Assembly: GCF_003269295.1 (NCBI RefSeq)
Contig: NZ_QLTT01000007.1
Coordinates: 124,001 to 188,000, forward strand
DNA length: 64,000 nt
Direction of reading: 5' to 3'
DNA from: Lentzea atacamensis
Lineage (GTDB): Bacteria; Actinomycetota; Actinomycetes; Mycobacteriales; Pseudonocardiaceae
Shown here: positions 17,442 through 25,162 of the stretch, one piece after another
How positions within the stretch are numbered: the first letter of the stretch is position 1
How the letters are laid out: each line of letters begins with the position of its first letter
Program-made: the position numbers and the translations under genes
Notes under the pieces: model-generated
What the model was told of the DNA's origin: nothing
What the model saw: only the letters and a program-made list of their open reading frames with translations
Database searches by the model: none

Positions 17442-19060
17442 CACTCGCCTCCGGTGAACACGGCTCGGTAGTCCTCGTTCTCCCACAGCTCCTGGTGGGT
17501 GCCGGTGCCGCGCACCCTGCCGTTCTCCAGCCACACCACGAGGTCCGCCCGAGCCGCTGTCGCCGCCCGGTGCGTCACCACCACACGTGTCCGGCCGGGC
17601 AGCGCTGTCGTGAGAGCCGCGTCCACTTTGGCCTCGGTGACGGTGTCGAGGCTCGCGGTCGCGTCGTCCAGGACGAGCAGAGCGGGATCGCGCACGATCG
17701 CACGCGCCAAGCCGATGCGCTGCACCTCACCACCGGACAGCGGCGCTTCGGCGACCGGTGTGTCGTAGCCCTGCGGCAGGCGGATCAGGACGTCGTGCAC
17801 CTGGGCGGCGACGGCGGCGTCGCGCACCTCGGCCTCGCCGGCGACGGTTCCATAGCCGATCGAACGGCCGATCGTCCTGCCCAGCAGCGCTGGACGTTCG
17901 AAGGCGTACCCGACCTCGCCGTCGCGCAGCACCTCGCCGGAATCCACAGCGGACAGTCCGCCGAGGACCGCGGCCAGCGTCGACTTGCCCGCGCCGGAGC
18001 TGCCGACCACGGCGGTGAACGCACCGGCCGGGATCGTGAGGTTCACGTCGTGCAGTACGCCGGTGACGCCGGCACCGCGCAGTTCGATCGCGCCGGACTC
18101 CGGGGCCACGGGTGCAGCACGGTCGGGCGGTGGGGTGTCCAGCACCTCGGCGATCCTGCTGGCGGAGGCTCGCGTGCGCTCCAGGGCGGTGAGCTGCGGG
18201 ATCTGGCCGACGATGCCCATGCCCAGCGCGGCGTAGCCGAGGGCGGCGAGCACGTCACCGGGGCTCAGCCTGCCCTCCATCACGCCGAAACCGGCGGTGA
18301 TCAGGACGACGACCTCGACGGCCGGCAACAGCAGGCCCGCACGCCACATCATCTTCGCCTGAGTGCGCCACATGCCCGCACCGGCCGCCGCCAGCCGGGG
18401 CAGCGGCTGCAGCACCCGGTCGGCTTCGCGCCCGGCGATGCCCGCAGCGGCGATCGTGCGCTTGCCCGACACGGCGTCGAGCAGCCGCGCCGACACGTCG
18501 CCGGAAACCTCCTGGTAGGCCAGCACGTCGTCGGCGGTGAGCTGCATGTGCGTGCGGACCAGGAACATCGCCAGCGGCACGCTCACCACGAACACGGCGG
18601 CCAGTCGCCAGTCCATCAACGCCAGCGCCACGACGGAGCCCACCGAGGACGCCGCGGCGATGGCCAGCGAGATCAGCGTGACCACGATGCCGCCCGCGTT
18701 GCCGCAGTCGCCGGTCACGCGGCTCACCGCGTCACCGGCGGCGAACGGCGAGGGGTGCCCGAGCGCCAGAAGGTGGCGGGACAGGCGGTGCCGGAGCCAG
18801 GCCGTGGCCCGGCTGGTGATGCTCGCGGCCAGCACGATGCCGATCGCGTCACCGATGATCTCGGTTGCCGCCATTCCGAGCAGCCACAGCAGCGTGAACA
18901 GCACGAACGTGCCGCCGAGCGCCATGTCGACGGCATCGGCGAGCGCCGAGGGGATCAGCAGTCCGCCGGTCGTGGCGACAGCGGCGTTGAGCAGCAGCAG
19001 CCACGGACGGTGGTCGCGGCGCACCACGGAGAACAGCAGGGCGTCACCGGGTTTGGCCAT
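17441..19060 (-). CDS. ABC exporter (fused permease and ATPase), first transporter of the lanthipeptide operon
   Basis: A 539-residue half-transporter: membrane domain in residues 1-310 and ATPase in 330-539. Motifs are Walker A GSSGAGKST, signature LSGGEVQ, Walker B LLVLDDATASLD (Asp where the catalytic Glu normally sits) and the switch region VVTHRAATA. Because this protein lacks the catalytic Glu, the heterodimer would have one degenerate and one active ATP site, which is common in heterodimeric exporters. The ATG at 19060 is preceded by GGAGGAACAGCCG. It lies downstream of the lanthipeptide precursor across two hairpins and upstream of, and coupled to, the 15723-17441 gene. The RamA position in the ram order supports export of the peptide. 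Confidence 0.88.
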   Translation of the reverse strand: MAKPGDALLFSVVRRDHRPWLLLLNAAVATTGGLLIPSALADAVDMALGGTFVLFTLLWLLGMAATEIIGDAIGIVLAASITSRATAWLRHRLSRHLLALGHPSPFAAGDAVSRVTGDCGNAGGIVVTLISLAIAAASSVGSVVALALMDWRLAAVFVVSVPLAMFLVRTHMQLTADDVLAYQEVSGDVSARLLDAVSGKRTIAAAGIAGREADRVLQPLPRLAAAGAGMWRTQAKMMWRAGLLLPAVEVVVLITAGFGVMEGRLSPGDVLAALGYAALGMGIVGQIPQLTALERTRASASRIAEVLDTPPPDRAAPVAPESGAIELRGAGVTGVLHDVNLTIPAGAFTAVVGSSGAGKSTLAAVLGGLSAVDSGEVLRDGEVGYAFERPALLGRTIGRSIGYGTVAGEAEVRDAAVAAQVHDVLIRLPQGYDTPVAEAPLSGGEVQRIGLARAIVRDPALLVLDDATASLDTVTEAKVDAALTTALPGRTRVVVTHRAATAARADLVVWLENGRVRGTGTHQELWENEDYRAVFTGGE

Positions 19061-19100
19061 CGGCTGTTCCTCCGGAAGTCATGAGGGCGCATCATGAGCG

Positions 19101-19132
19101 AGGGCCCGACAGCTGGCCGGCTGCCGGGCCCT
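19101..19132 (-). terminator. Hairpin between lanthipeptide precursor and exporter genes
   Basis: AGGGCCCG at 19101-19108 pairs with CGGGCCCT at 19125-19132; an inner CAGC/GCTG extends the stem after one mismatch. It is the second of two stems between the precursor gene and the transporter. It has no T tail, so read-through with reduced level (attenuation) is more likely than full stop. Confidence 0.45.
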
Positions 19133-19145
19133 GCAGAGGGTGGGT

Positions 19146-19172
19146 GAGCGGCATACTTCGCCTATGCCGCTC
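19146..19172 (-). terminator. Hairpin just downstream of the lanthipeptide precursor
   Basis: GAGCGGCATA (19146-19155) and TATGCCGCTC (19163-19172) form a perfect 10-bp stem with a 7-base loop, 31 bases after the precursor stop codon. Such a stem behind a small peptide gene would stabilise the 3' end and keep precursor mRNA in excess over exporter mRNA. Confidence 0.5.
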
Positions 19173-19203
19173 ATCTACCGCGGTGTTTCAGTTGGAGCTC
19201 AGC

Positions 19204-19365
19204 TCAGCAGGCCAGCAGGCTGACGGTGCTGTGCGAGCAGGGGAGCAGCAGCGACGCGTTCGACGCGGTGGTGGAGCCACCGCCGCCGCCACCCGAGCCA
19301 CCGGAGGCCATCACGCTCGTGGTCTCGGGCGTCTCGAGGTCCTGCATGTCAAGGATGAAACCCAT
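19204..19365 (-). CDS. Class III lanthipeptide precursor peptide (LanA/RamS-like)
   Basis: A 53-residue peptide starting at ATG 19365 with AAGGAGAG seven bases upstream. The leader contains ILDMQDLE (residues 4-11), matching the conserved IL-x-LQ-type helix bound by class III synthetases. A glycine-serine run SGGSGGGGGGS (21-31) follows, then the core. The core holds two Ser-x2-Ser-x(3-5)-Cys motifs, SNASLLLPC (35-43) and STVSLLAC (46-53), each able to form one labionin or lanthionine, and the chain ends in Cys like labyrinthopeptins. Leu-rich rings resemble SapB. The leader/core border is not obvious; cleavage probably falls in or after the Gly run. It lies 40 bp downstream of the synthetase. 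Confidence 0.9.
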   Translation of the reverse strand: MGFILDMQDLETPETTSVMASGGSGGGGGGSTTASNASLLLPCSHSTVSLLAC

Positions 19366-19405
19366 GACAACTCTCCTTGTTCGAGGAATCTTTCGGGGGT
19401 TACTG

Positions 19406-21973
19406 CTACCGGTTCGCTAGAACCGGGGCCTGTGTCCTGCCCAGGAAGGGCAGTGGTGGACGTCCGTCCACTGTGGAGGCGATGGCGAGCAGGACGCCCG
19501 CACCGCCGGTGTTGAGATCCATGGAAAGCCGGCGCAGCTGCACGCCGGGGAACGCGAGCCCGCCGCCGTACCGCACGGCGTGCCAGCCGAGTGCCCGCAG
19601 GTGCTGCTGGATCGCGCGGTCGAGCCGTTCGTCCGGCTTGTGCGCGGCCGCCTGGGCGAGCGTGGCCATCAGTCCGGCCCTGCCGAGCGCGAACGCCGGC
19701 TGGATCACGAACTCGCCGGTGCAGCCGGTGAGCAGCTCGGGCAGCTTCTCCACGCACGGACGTTCCGGCGCCACCGCGGCGAACTCGGTGAGCACCAGCG
19801 CGATGCCCGCGCCGCCGATGCCCACGTACGGCAGCGACCGGAACGTGCCGTCCCGCACCTGCAGAGAGCCGTCCAGCGCGACCATCGTCTCGGCCAGGTC
19901 GCGTTCCAGCGCCTGTTCCGACAGCCTGAGCCAGCGCCGTTCGCCGGTGCGCTCGAACATCCGCAGGAAGAACAGCGCGGGACCCGACCAGCCGTGCAGC
20001 AGGCCGGCCTTCGCCTTGTCACCGGGTCCCGGTGCGCCGGCCAGCTGCTCCGCGAGTCGTTCGGCCAGCTCCTCGGCCCGCGCCGCGAAGCCGTGGTCCT
20101 CACGGACGTCCGCGAAGTGCAGCAAGTTGAGGCCGATGCCGGACAGTCCAGCGCTCAGCCCGTGGTCCCGCGTGGTGGCGACGAGCTGCGTGTAGCCCTC
20201 GACGAGCTCGGTCGCCAGGTCGTGGTGGCCGAAGTTCTCCAGCACGTGCGCGATGCCGTGCGCGCCGACGAAGAAGCCGGGCTGCTTCGGAGGATCCTTC
20301 CTGACCGCCTTGATCAGCCAGTCCTCGTGCTCGGGGTAGCGACCCTCGCCGCTGACGTCGAGCGCGTGCAGCACACCCGCCGCGCCGTAGCCGAAGCACG
20401 TGCCGCCGACCTCGAACTGCTCGATGTCGCCGGGGAACAGGCGGTCTTGGCGTTGCGGTGTCGCGCTGTGCAGGATCGCCGTCGCGATGGACTTCCTGAC
20501 GACGGTCCAGTCCGGTTCCGGGTCGTCGAACGCGGTGAACGCGGGCTCCTCCGGCGGGTCCACGCGCGGCGTGAGCACGTCGACGATCGACCGGCAGTAC
20601 TCGTCGCCGAGACCGAAGCGCTGCTGGATGACGTGCACGTGCTGCTTCAGCTTCGCCGGCGAGAGCTCCAGCACCGCGTTGAGCGGCAGGAAGATCCACA
20701 GCTTGAGCGCCGCGAGCGGGTACTCGTCGATCTCGAAGCCCTCGCGGTCGCTCGGGGCCTGGAATCCCGGCGCGCCGAGCGTCGGCCTCTTGACGTCCTC
20801 GATCGTCGACGACAGCTCGAAGTCGATCAGCGAGACCTCATCGTCGTCGTCCACCAGGATGTTGAGCGTGTGCAGGTCACCGAACACGACACCGCGTTCG
20901 TGCACCCGTGCCATCAGGTCTTCGACCTTGGTGACGAGTTTCAGCGCTCGTTCCCGGTACTCGGCGAGCTGCTCGTCGGTGGTGTCCTTGTGCGTCAACG
21001 GGTAGTTGTGACCGAGCCACTGCCCGAGCGAGCGCCCCGGCATGAACTCCATGGCGACGAAGAGGTGCTCCCACTCGGTGAAGCGGTCGTACACCTCGGG
21101 CACGCCTTGGACTTTCTCCAGCTTCGTGAGGATCGTGTGCTCGAGCTCCAGCCGTGCCACGGCGTCGCGGCCCTCGCGGTCGAGCCCGGCATGCGGCCGC
21201 GCCTCCTTGAGCACGACCTCCTTGCCGTCGCTCTTGCGCGTCGCCAGGTAGACACCGCCGCCGTTGGAGAAGTGCAGCGAACTCTTGATCTGGTACGGGA
21301 ACTTCGCGGGATCACCCGCGTTGCGCTCGGCCAGGTGCGGCGCCAGGAACTCCGGCAGCTCGACCCACTCGGGCACGCTGAAGACGGGCTTGCGCTTGTC
21401 GGGGATGAGCGTGCCGTCCGGCCCCTCGATGGCGAGGACCTGCTGGCCGTCGACCTCCAGCCACTGCTCGGAGAACCCGCCGTAGCGCACGTAGAGCGGA
21501 CCCTTGCCGTACCTCAGGTCGCTGAGGATGTAGGCGCCGTGCTCGCCCTGCAGCGTGGCTCCGAGCTCGGTGAGGATGCTCTGGAGCTGCTCGGTGCCGG
21601 CGGGGTAGATCGTGATCAGCTTGCCGCTGCCCTCACGGGGCGCGTACTTCGAGTTGCGGGCCAGCACGATCGAGATCGTCGGCAGGTACTTGAACGGAAT
21701 TCGCCGTTCTACGCAGTAGTCGAAAGTGGCCTTCAGAACCCTGCTCGCGTTGTCGAGACCAGCGGAGACGTGGATCTTCCAGCCCTGCTTCGGCAGCGTG
21801 ACCCCCTGCGGGTGCAGATGCCGCCACACGTTCCGCTCGGCCTGTACCCAGCCGGCCGGCAGTTCGGGCAGGTCACGCGAAAAGTCGTCTCCTGGGAGGT
21901 CGCTTTCGGTGCTGCTCTGCAGATCGTAGAACCGCCGATCTGCGAAGCAGAACGCCTCGTATCTGAGGTCCAC
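19406..21973 (-). CDS. Class III lanthipeptide synthetase (LanKC/RamC-like)
   Basis: An 855-residue trifunctional enzyme. The N-terminal third (about 1-200) is the phospho-Ser/Thr lyase. The kinase (about 225-475) has VVLKE (K256), FGDLHTLN (D366, N371) and LIDFE (D384). The cyclase-like C-terminus (505-855) keeps helical repeats such as VGAHGIAH and LLHGWSGPALFF but lacks the Cys-Cys-His zinc ligands, which separates class III from class IV. It phosphorylates and eliminates Ser in the peptide at 19204-19365 and closes rings on Cys. GTG 21973 follows GAGGAGGG at good spacing, so I prefer it to upstream ATGs. It is the first gene of a four-gene operon with precursor and two exporters. Confidence 0.93.
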   Translation of the reverse strand: MDLRYEAFCFADRRFYDLQSSTESDLPGDDFSRDLPELPAGWVQAERNVWRHLHPQGVTLPKQGWKIHVSAGLDNASRVLKATFDYCVERRIPFKYLPTISIVLARNSKYAPREGSGKLITIYPAGTEQLQSILTELGATLQGEHGAYILSDLRYGKGPLYVRYGGFSEQWLEVDGQQVLAIEGPDGTLIPDKRKPVFSVPEWVELPEFLAPHLAERNAGDPAKFPYQIKSSLHFSNGGGVYLATRKSDGKEVVLKEARPHAGLDREGRDAVARLELEHTILTKLEKVQGVPEVYDRFTEWEHLFVAMEFMPGRSLGQWLGHNYPLTHKDTTDEQLAEYRERALKLVTKVEDLMARVHERGVVFGDLHTLNILVDDDDEVSLIDFELSSTIEDVKRPTLGAPGFQAPSDREGFEIDEYPLAALKLWIFLPLNAVLELSPAKLKQHVHVIQQRFGLGDEYCRSIVDVLTPRVDPPEEPAFTAFDDPEPDWTVVRKSIATAILHSATPQRQDRLFPGDIEQFEVGGTCFGYGAAGVLHALDVSGEGRYPEHEDWLIKAVRKDPPKQPGFFVGAHGIAHVLENFGHHDLATELVEGYTQLVATTRDHGLSAGLSGIGLNLLHFADVREDHGFAARAEELAERLAEQLAGAPGPGDKAKAGLLHGWSGPALFFLRMFERTGERRWLRLSEQALERDLAETMVALDGSLQVRDGTFRSLPYVGIGGAGIALVLTEFAAVAPERPCVEKLPELLTGCTGEFVIQPAFALGRAGLMATLAQAAAHKPDERLDRAIQQHLRALGWHAVRYGGGLAFPGVQLRRLSMDLNTGGAGVLLAIASTVDGRPPLPFLGRTQAPVLANR

Positions 21974-22748
21974 CGAAATTCCCTCCTCGACGGTTTTGCG
22001 ATTTCGTTTACGCGGCATATTCCCGCACAATTCAGCGGCTATGGCCAATCCGCCATTAGGGGCGTATGGGTGGGCCGTTCGTGTCCGAAAGATGATCGGT
22101 TACCGGTGCGTATGCCACGCTCCGTGATGAGGTTTGGGACCGTCTCACCCGCCTGCGAGGTTTGCTGATCGGTGAGTCAGCGCACGCGTCCTGGGGTTTT
22201 GCTAAACGGAACTGTATCGTTGCGGATGGGTGCAGCTCTCTGAGCTGCGGTATTCCACATGGATCTCTACGTATAGTTGGGGGTGCGCAACCATCGTGCA
22301 CGCGCTGTGTTCCGTACTCTTTTCGGGTGAAGTTGTAAGTGGGTTCCGATGCGTGTTTAGTGCGGCTGATCGGCGGTGTCGGGTCGCCTGAAAGGACCCA
22401 TTCGGAGGATTACATTGCTTATCACGTTTGTATGTAGCACTCGTTGTCTCGCTACATGCAACTTGCATCTAGGGTGAATGTAATCTTTCGGGTGAAGTTT
22501 ATGTTTTGATGTAACGGAACGATGTTTTTGTGAGTGGCGCTCTGGTGGCTTGAAGCCGGGGCCGGCCGGGTACACGCGCGTGGGGTGTGTTCTCGCTGCT
22601 GGAGTCGGGTGGGGCCACCGGGTCGTGGGTGCCGACGGGGGCTGGGCTGTGGGCGCGGACGCGGCCTGGCCACGGGTGTCGGCGAGGCCGGCGACGTGTC
22701 AGCGGGCAGTCGGGCCGCAGGTCGTGGGCGGGCGGCTAGGCTGTTCGT
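21974..22748. promoter_or_regulatory. AT-richer, repeat-filled intergenic region upstream of the lanthipeptide operon
   Basis: No convincing gene lies here. The stretch 22200-22530 is visibly lower in GC than its surroundings. It holds a direct repeat TTTCGGGTGAAGTT (22321-22334 and 22486-22499) with a third partial copy GGGTGAATGT at 22472. Nested inverted repeats are GATTACATT (22408-22416) with AATGTAATC (22477-22485), enclosing ATGTAGC (22432-22438) with GCTACAT (22451-22457), plus ATGCAACTTGCAT (22456-22468). These could be operator sites for the divergent promoters or a folded RNA. No terminator-like T run ends the structure. Confidence 0.5.
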
Positions 22749-23324
22749 GTGGGGAGCGTGGCTAGCCGCTGGCTGGTGCCGGCCGTGGTGGTGATCACCG
22801 GTGCCTCGGTGGCGGCCGGGATGGTGGGGCGGACGGTCTACTCGCGTCCTGCCGAGGCCAAGGGTGAGCCGGTGGTGCCGTCTTCTTCGGTGTCCGGCGC
22901 GGCGTTGCCCGGGGGCTCTGAGGTTCGGTTGAGTCCCGACTCGTTCACGCATCCTGATCGGACGTCTGTCCAGAAGGTGCTGCAGAAGTACTTCGACGCC
23001 ATCAACGAGCGGGACTTCGCCGGGTGGCGTGGGGTGGTGTCTGCTCGGCGGGCCTCGCAGGCTGTTGAGAAGACCTGGCTGGCTGCTTATGAGACCACTC
23101 AGGATGGTGGAGTGGTGGTGCAGCGGGTCGAGTCCGATGTGGTGGCTCGGCGGTTGCGGGTGTTGATCAGCTTTGTGTCCACACAGGATGTTTCGAAGGC
23201 TCCGGTTGCCATGCCTGAACCCTGCATCCGGTGGAGAGTTGTGTATGTGATGGTTTGGGAGGGTGGGGAGCTCAAGGTGGATGAGGCGCCAGAGAACCGG
23301 ACCCCTCAGATGGAGAAGTGTTGA
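22749..23324 (+). CDS. Membrane-anchored or secreted protein of unknown function
   Basis: A 191-residue protein. Residues 7-28 form an N-terminal hydrophobic anchor (WLVPAVVVITGASVAAGMVG). The remainder contains a segment VLQKYFDAINERDFAGWRGVVS, which resembles the first helix of NTF2-like secreted proteins, and a beta-rich end (RVVYVMVWEGGELKVDEAPE). I see no catalytic residues. GTG 22749 is the likely start, though no clear ribosome site precedes it. Codon use is somewhat less GC-biased than in neighbours, like the upstream intergenic DNA. It is divergent from the lanthipeptide operon and could be linked to it, but nothing proves this. Confidence 0.55.
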   Translation: MGSVASRWLVPAVVVITGASVAAGMVGRTVYSRPAEAKGEPVVPSSSVSGAALPGGSEVRLSPDSFTHPDRTSVQKVLQKYFDAINERDFAGWRGVVSARRASQAVEKTWLAAYETTQDGGVVVQRVESDVVARRLRVLISFVSTQDVSKAPVAMPEPCIRWRVVYVMVWEGGELKVDEAPENRTPQMEKC

Positions 23325-23607
23325 TGGGGATCTTGGCTGGCGCGTCGGTCGCGCAGGTGGTTGCGATGCGTGGGGCAGGCCCGTCACGAGCCGTCCCGGA
23401 GGGGCCAACAATCGGGCACGACTCGTGACGGGACCCACCCACCCCACGGCGGCCCGCGCGTTGCTCAAAGCAGCTCGGCTCCGCCGTCGCCATTGCTCGG
23501 CTTCGCCTTCGCGAGATGCTGTGTGCTGGCGGCTGGGTGCGCGTGTGGCGTCTGCAAGTACCGCCAACGCATGATCGAAACGCTTGTAACTACCGCCAAC
23601 ACGTCGA
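23325..23607. other. Intergenic stretch with one inverted repeat
   Basis: No gene is supported here. CCCGTCACGAG (23380-23390) is a perfect inverted repeat of CTCGTGACGGG (23422-23432) with a 31-base spacer; it may end the transcript of the 22749 gene. The rest shows nothing I can name. Confidence 0.4.
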
Positions 23608-23638
23608 ACGCCCCGGTCCGCTTGGCGGGCCGGGGCGT
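23608..23638 (-). terminator. Terminator of the fab operon
   Basis: ACGCCCCGG (23608-23616) and CCGGGGCGT (23630-23638) form a strong GC stem 12 bases past the fabF stop codon on the minus strand. Confidence 0.65.
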
Positions 23639-23650
23639 GTCGAGGTGTGC

Positions 23651-24886
23651 TCAGGCCGGGGTGAAGGCCAGCGCCACGTTGTGGCCGCCGAAGCCGAACG
23701 AGTCGTTCACCGCGGCGTCCAGCTTGATCTTGCGGGGCTCGCCTGCCACCACGTCCAGCGTGACGGCCGGGTCCAGGTTCTCCAGGTTCAGCGTTTGGGG
23801 AACCACGCCGTCGCGGATCGACAGGACGGTCACGATGGCCTCGACCGCGCCTGCTGCGCCCAGGAGGTGGCCCAGGGCGCCCTTCGGGGCGGTCAGGACC
23901 GGGTGGTCGCCGATCGCCTTGCGGATTGCCACGGTTTCTGCGACGTCGCCCACCGGGGTGGAGGTGGCGTGGCAGTTCACGTGGCCCACGTCGGACGGGT
24001 CGATGCCGCCGGACCGCAGGGACGCGGCGATGGCACGGGACTGGCCGACGCCCTCGGGGTCCGGGGCCGTGATGTGGTAGCCGTCGGCCGAGGTGCCGAT
24101 GCCTGCCAGGCGGCCGTAGATCTTGGCGCCACGGGCCTCGGCGAACTCGCGGCGTTCCAGGACCATGACGCCCGCGCCCTCACCGAGGACGAAGCCGTCG
24201 CGGGCCGTGTCGAACGGGCGCGAGGCCTTTTCCGGCTCGTCGTTGCGGGTGCTCATGGTGCGGGCCTGCGAGAAGCCCGCTACCGGGATTGCCGTGATGC
24301 ACGCTTCGGCGCCGCCTGCCACGACCACGTCGGCTTCGCCGGCCTTGATCATGCGGTAGGCCCACGCGATGGCCTCCGCGCCTGACGCGCAGGCGGAGAC
24401 CGGGGCGTGGACGCCTGCCTGGGCCTTGAGTTCCAGGCCCACGTGGGCGGCCGGGCCGTTCGGCATCAGCATCGGGACGGTCAGCGGGGACACCTTGCGC
24501 AGGCCTTGCTGTTCCAGGAGGTCGTCCTGGGCCAGGAGGGTGATCGCGCCGCCGATGCCCGTGCCGATGATGACGGCGAGGCGCTGGCGGTCGACGGTGT
24601 CGTCGCTGTGGCCGGCGTCTTGCCACGCCTGGCGGGACGCCACGATGGCGACCTGCTCGGAGCGGTCCAGGCGCCTTGCCTCGACGCGGGGGAGCACCTC
24701 GGTGGGGTCGACGACCAGCTGCGAGGCGATTTTCACCGGCAGCTCGTACTTCTCCACCCAGTCGTGGGTGAGGGGGCGGACCCCGCTCTTGCCCGCGAGC
24801 AGTGCGTCCCAGGTGGACGTGACGTCACCACCGAGCGGGGTGGTGGCACCCAGCCCGGTGATGACGACGTCGATGTCCGAACTCAC
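23651..24886 (-). CDS. fabF: 3-oxoacyl-ACP synthase II (KASII)
   Basis: A 411-residue condensing enzyme that elongates acyl-ACP with malonyl-ACP in FAS II. The active-site Cys166 lies in VSACASGAEA. The two catalytic histidines are in NCHATSTPVGD and GALGHLLGAAG, giving the C-H-H triad of KAS II. It is the last gene of the fabD-fabH-acpP-fabF operon and overlaps acpP by 4 bp (ATGA). Gene content and order match Streptomyces, where the cluster supplies membrane lipid acyl chains and also acyl precursors for secondary metabolism. It is followed by a strong GC hairpin. Confidence 0.95.
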   Translation of the reverse strand: MSSDIDVVITGLGATTPLGGDVTSTWDALLAGKSGVRPLTHDWVEKYELPVKIASQLVVDPTEVLPRVEARRLDRSEQVAIVASRQAWQDAGHSDDTVDRQRLAVIIGTGIGGAITLLAQDDLLEQQGLRKVSPLTVPMLMPNGPAAHVGLELKAQAGVHAPVSACASGAEAIAWAYRMIKAGEADVVVAGGAEACITAIPVAGFSQARTMSTRNDEPEKASRPFDTARDGFVLGEGAGVMVLERREFAEARGAKIYGRLAGIGTSADGYHITAPDPEGVGQSRAIAASLRSGGIDPSDVGHVNCHATSTPVGDVAETVAIRKAIGDHPVLTAPKGALGHLLGAAGAVEAIVTVLSIRDGVVPQTLNLENLDPAVTLDVVAGEPRKIKLDAAVNDSFGFGGHNVALAFTPA

Positions 24887-25119
24887 TTGTTGCTGGTGAT
24901 GTAGTTCACCGCGTCACCAACGGTCTTGAGGTTCGCCAGCTCGTCGTCCGGGATCTTCACGCCGAACTTGTCCTCCGCCTGGACGGCGATCTCGACCATC
25001 GACAGCGAGTCGATGTCGAGGTCGTCCACGAAGGACTTCTCAGCGGTGACGTCGTCGGCGGCCACACCGGCGACCTCTTCGACGATCTCGGCAAGACCGG
25101 ACAGGACGTTGTCGCTCAC
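24883..25119 (-). CDS. acpP: Acyl carrier protein of fatty acid synthesis
   Basis: A 78-residue acidic protein. DIDSLSMVE places the phosphopantetheine attachment at Ser38. It is the usual length and charge for FAS ACP, and lies between fabH and fabF, overlapping fabF by 4 bp. It carries the growing acyl chain as a thioester between FabD, FabH, FabF and the reductive enzymes encoded elsewhere. The D-I-D-S motif (Asp-Ile in place of the common Leu-Gly) is typical of actinomycete FAS ACPs. Confidence 0.95.
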   Translation of the reverse strand: MSDNVLSGLAEIVEEVAGVAADDVTAEKSFVDDLDIDSLSMVEIAVQAEDKFGVKIPDDELANLKTVGDAVNYITSNK

Positions 25120-25162
25120 TGAAGTTCCCTTTCGATTGAAACGATGGAAAAACCGGGGGTAC

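Noticed and set aside
22056..22575. Minus-strand open frames in the intergenic region upstream of the lanthipeptide operon
   Set aside because: Short, without ribosome-binding sites or domain similarity, and crossing the repeats; treated as regulatory DNA instead.
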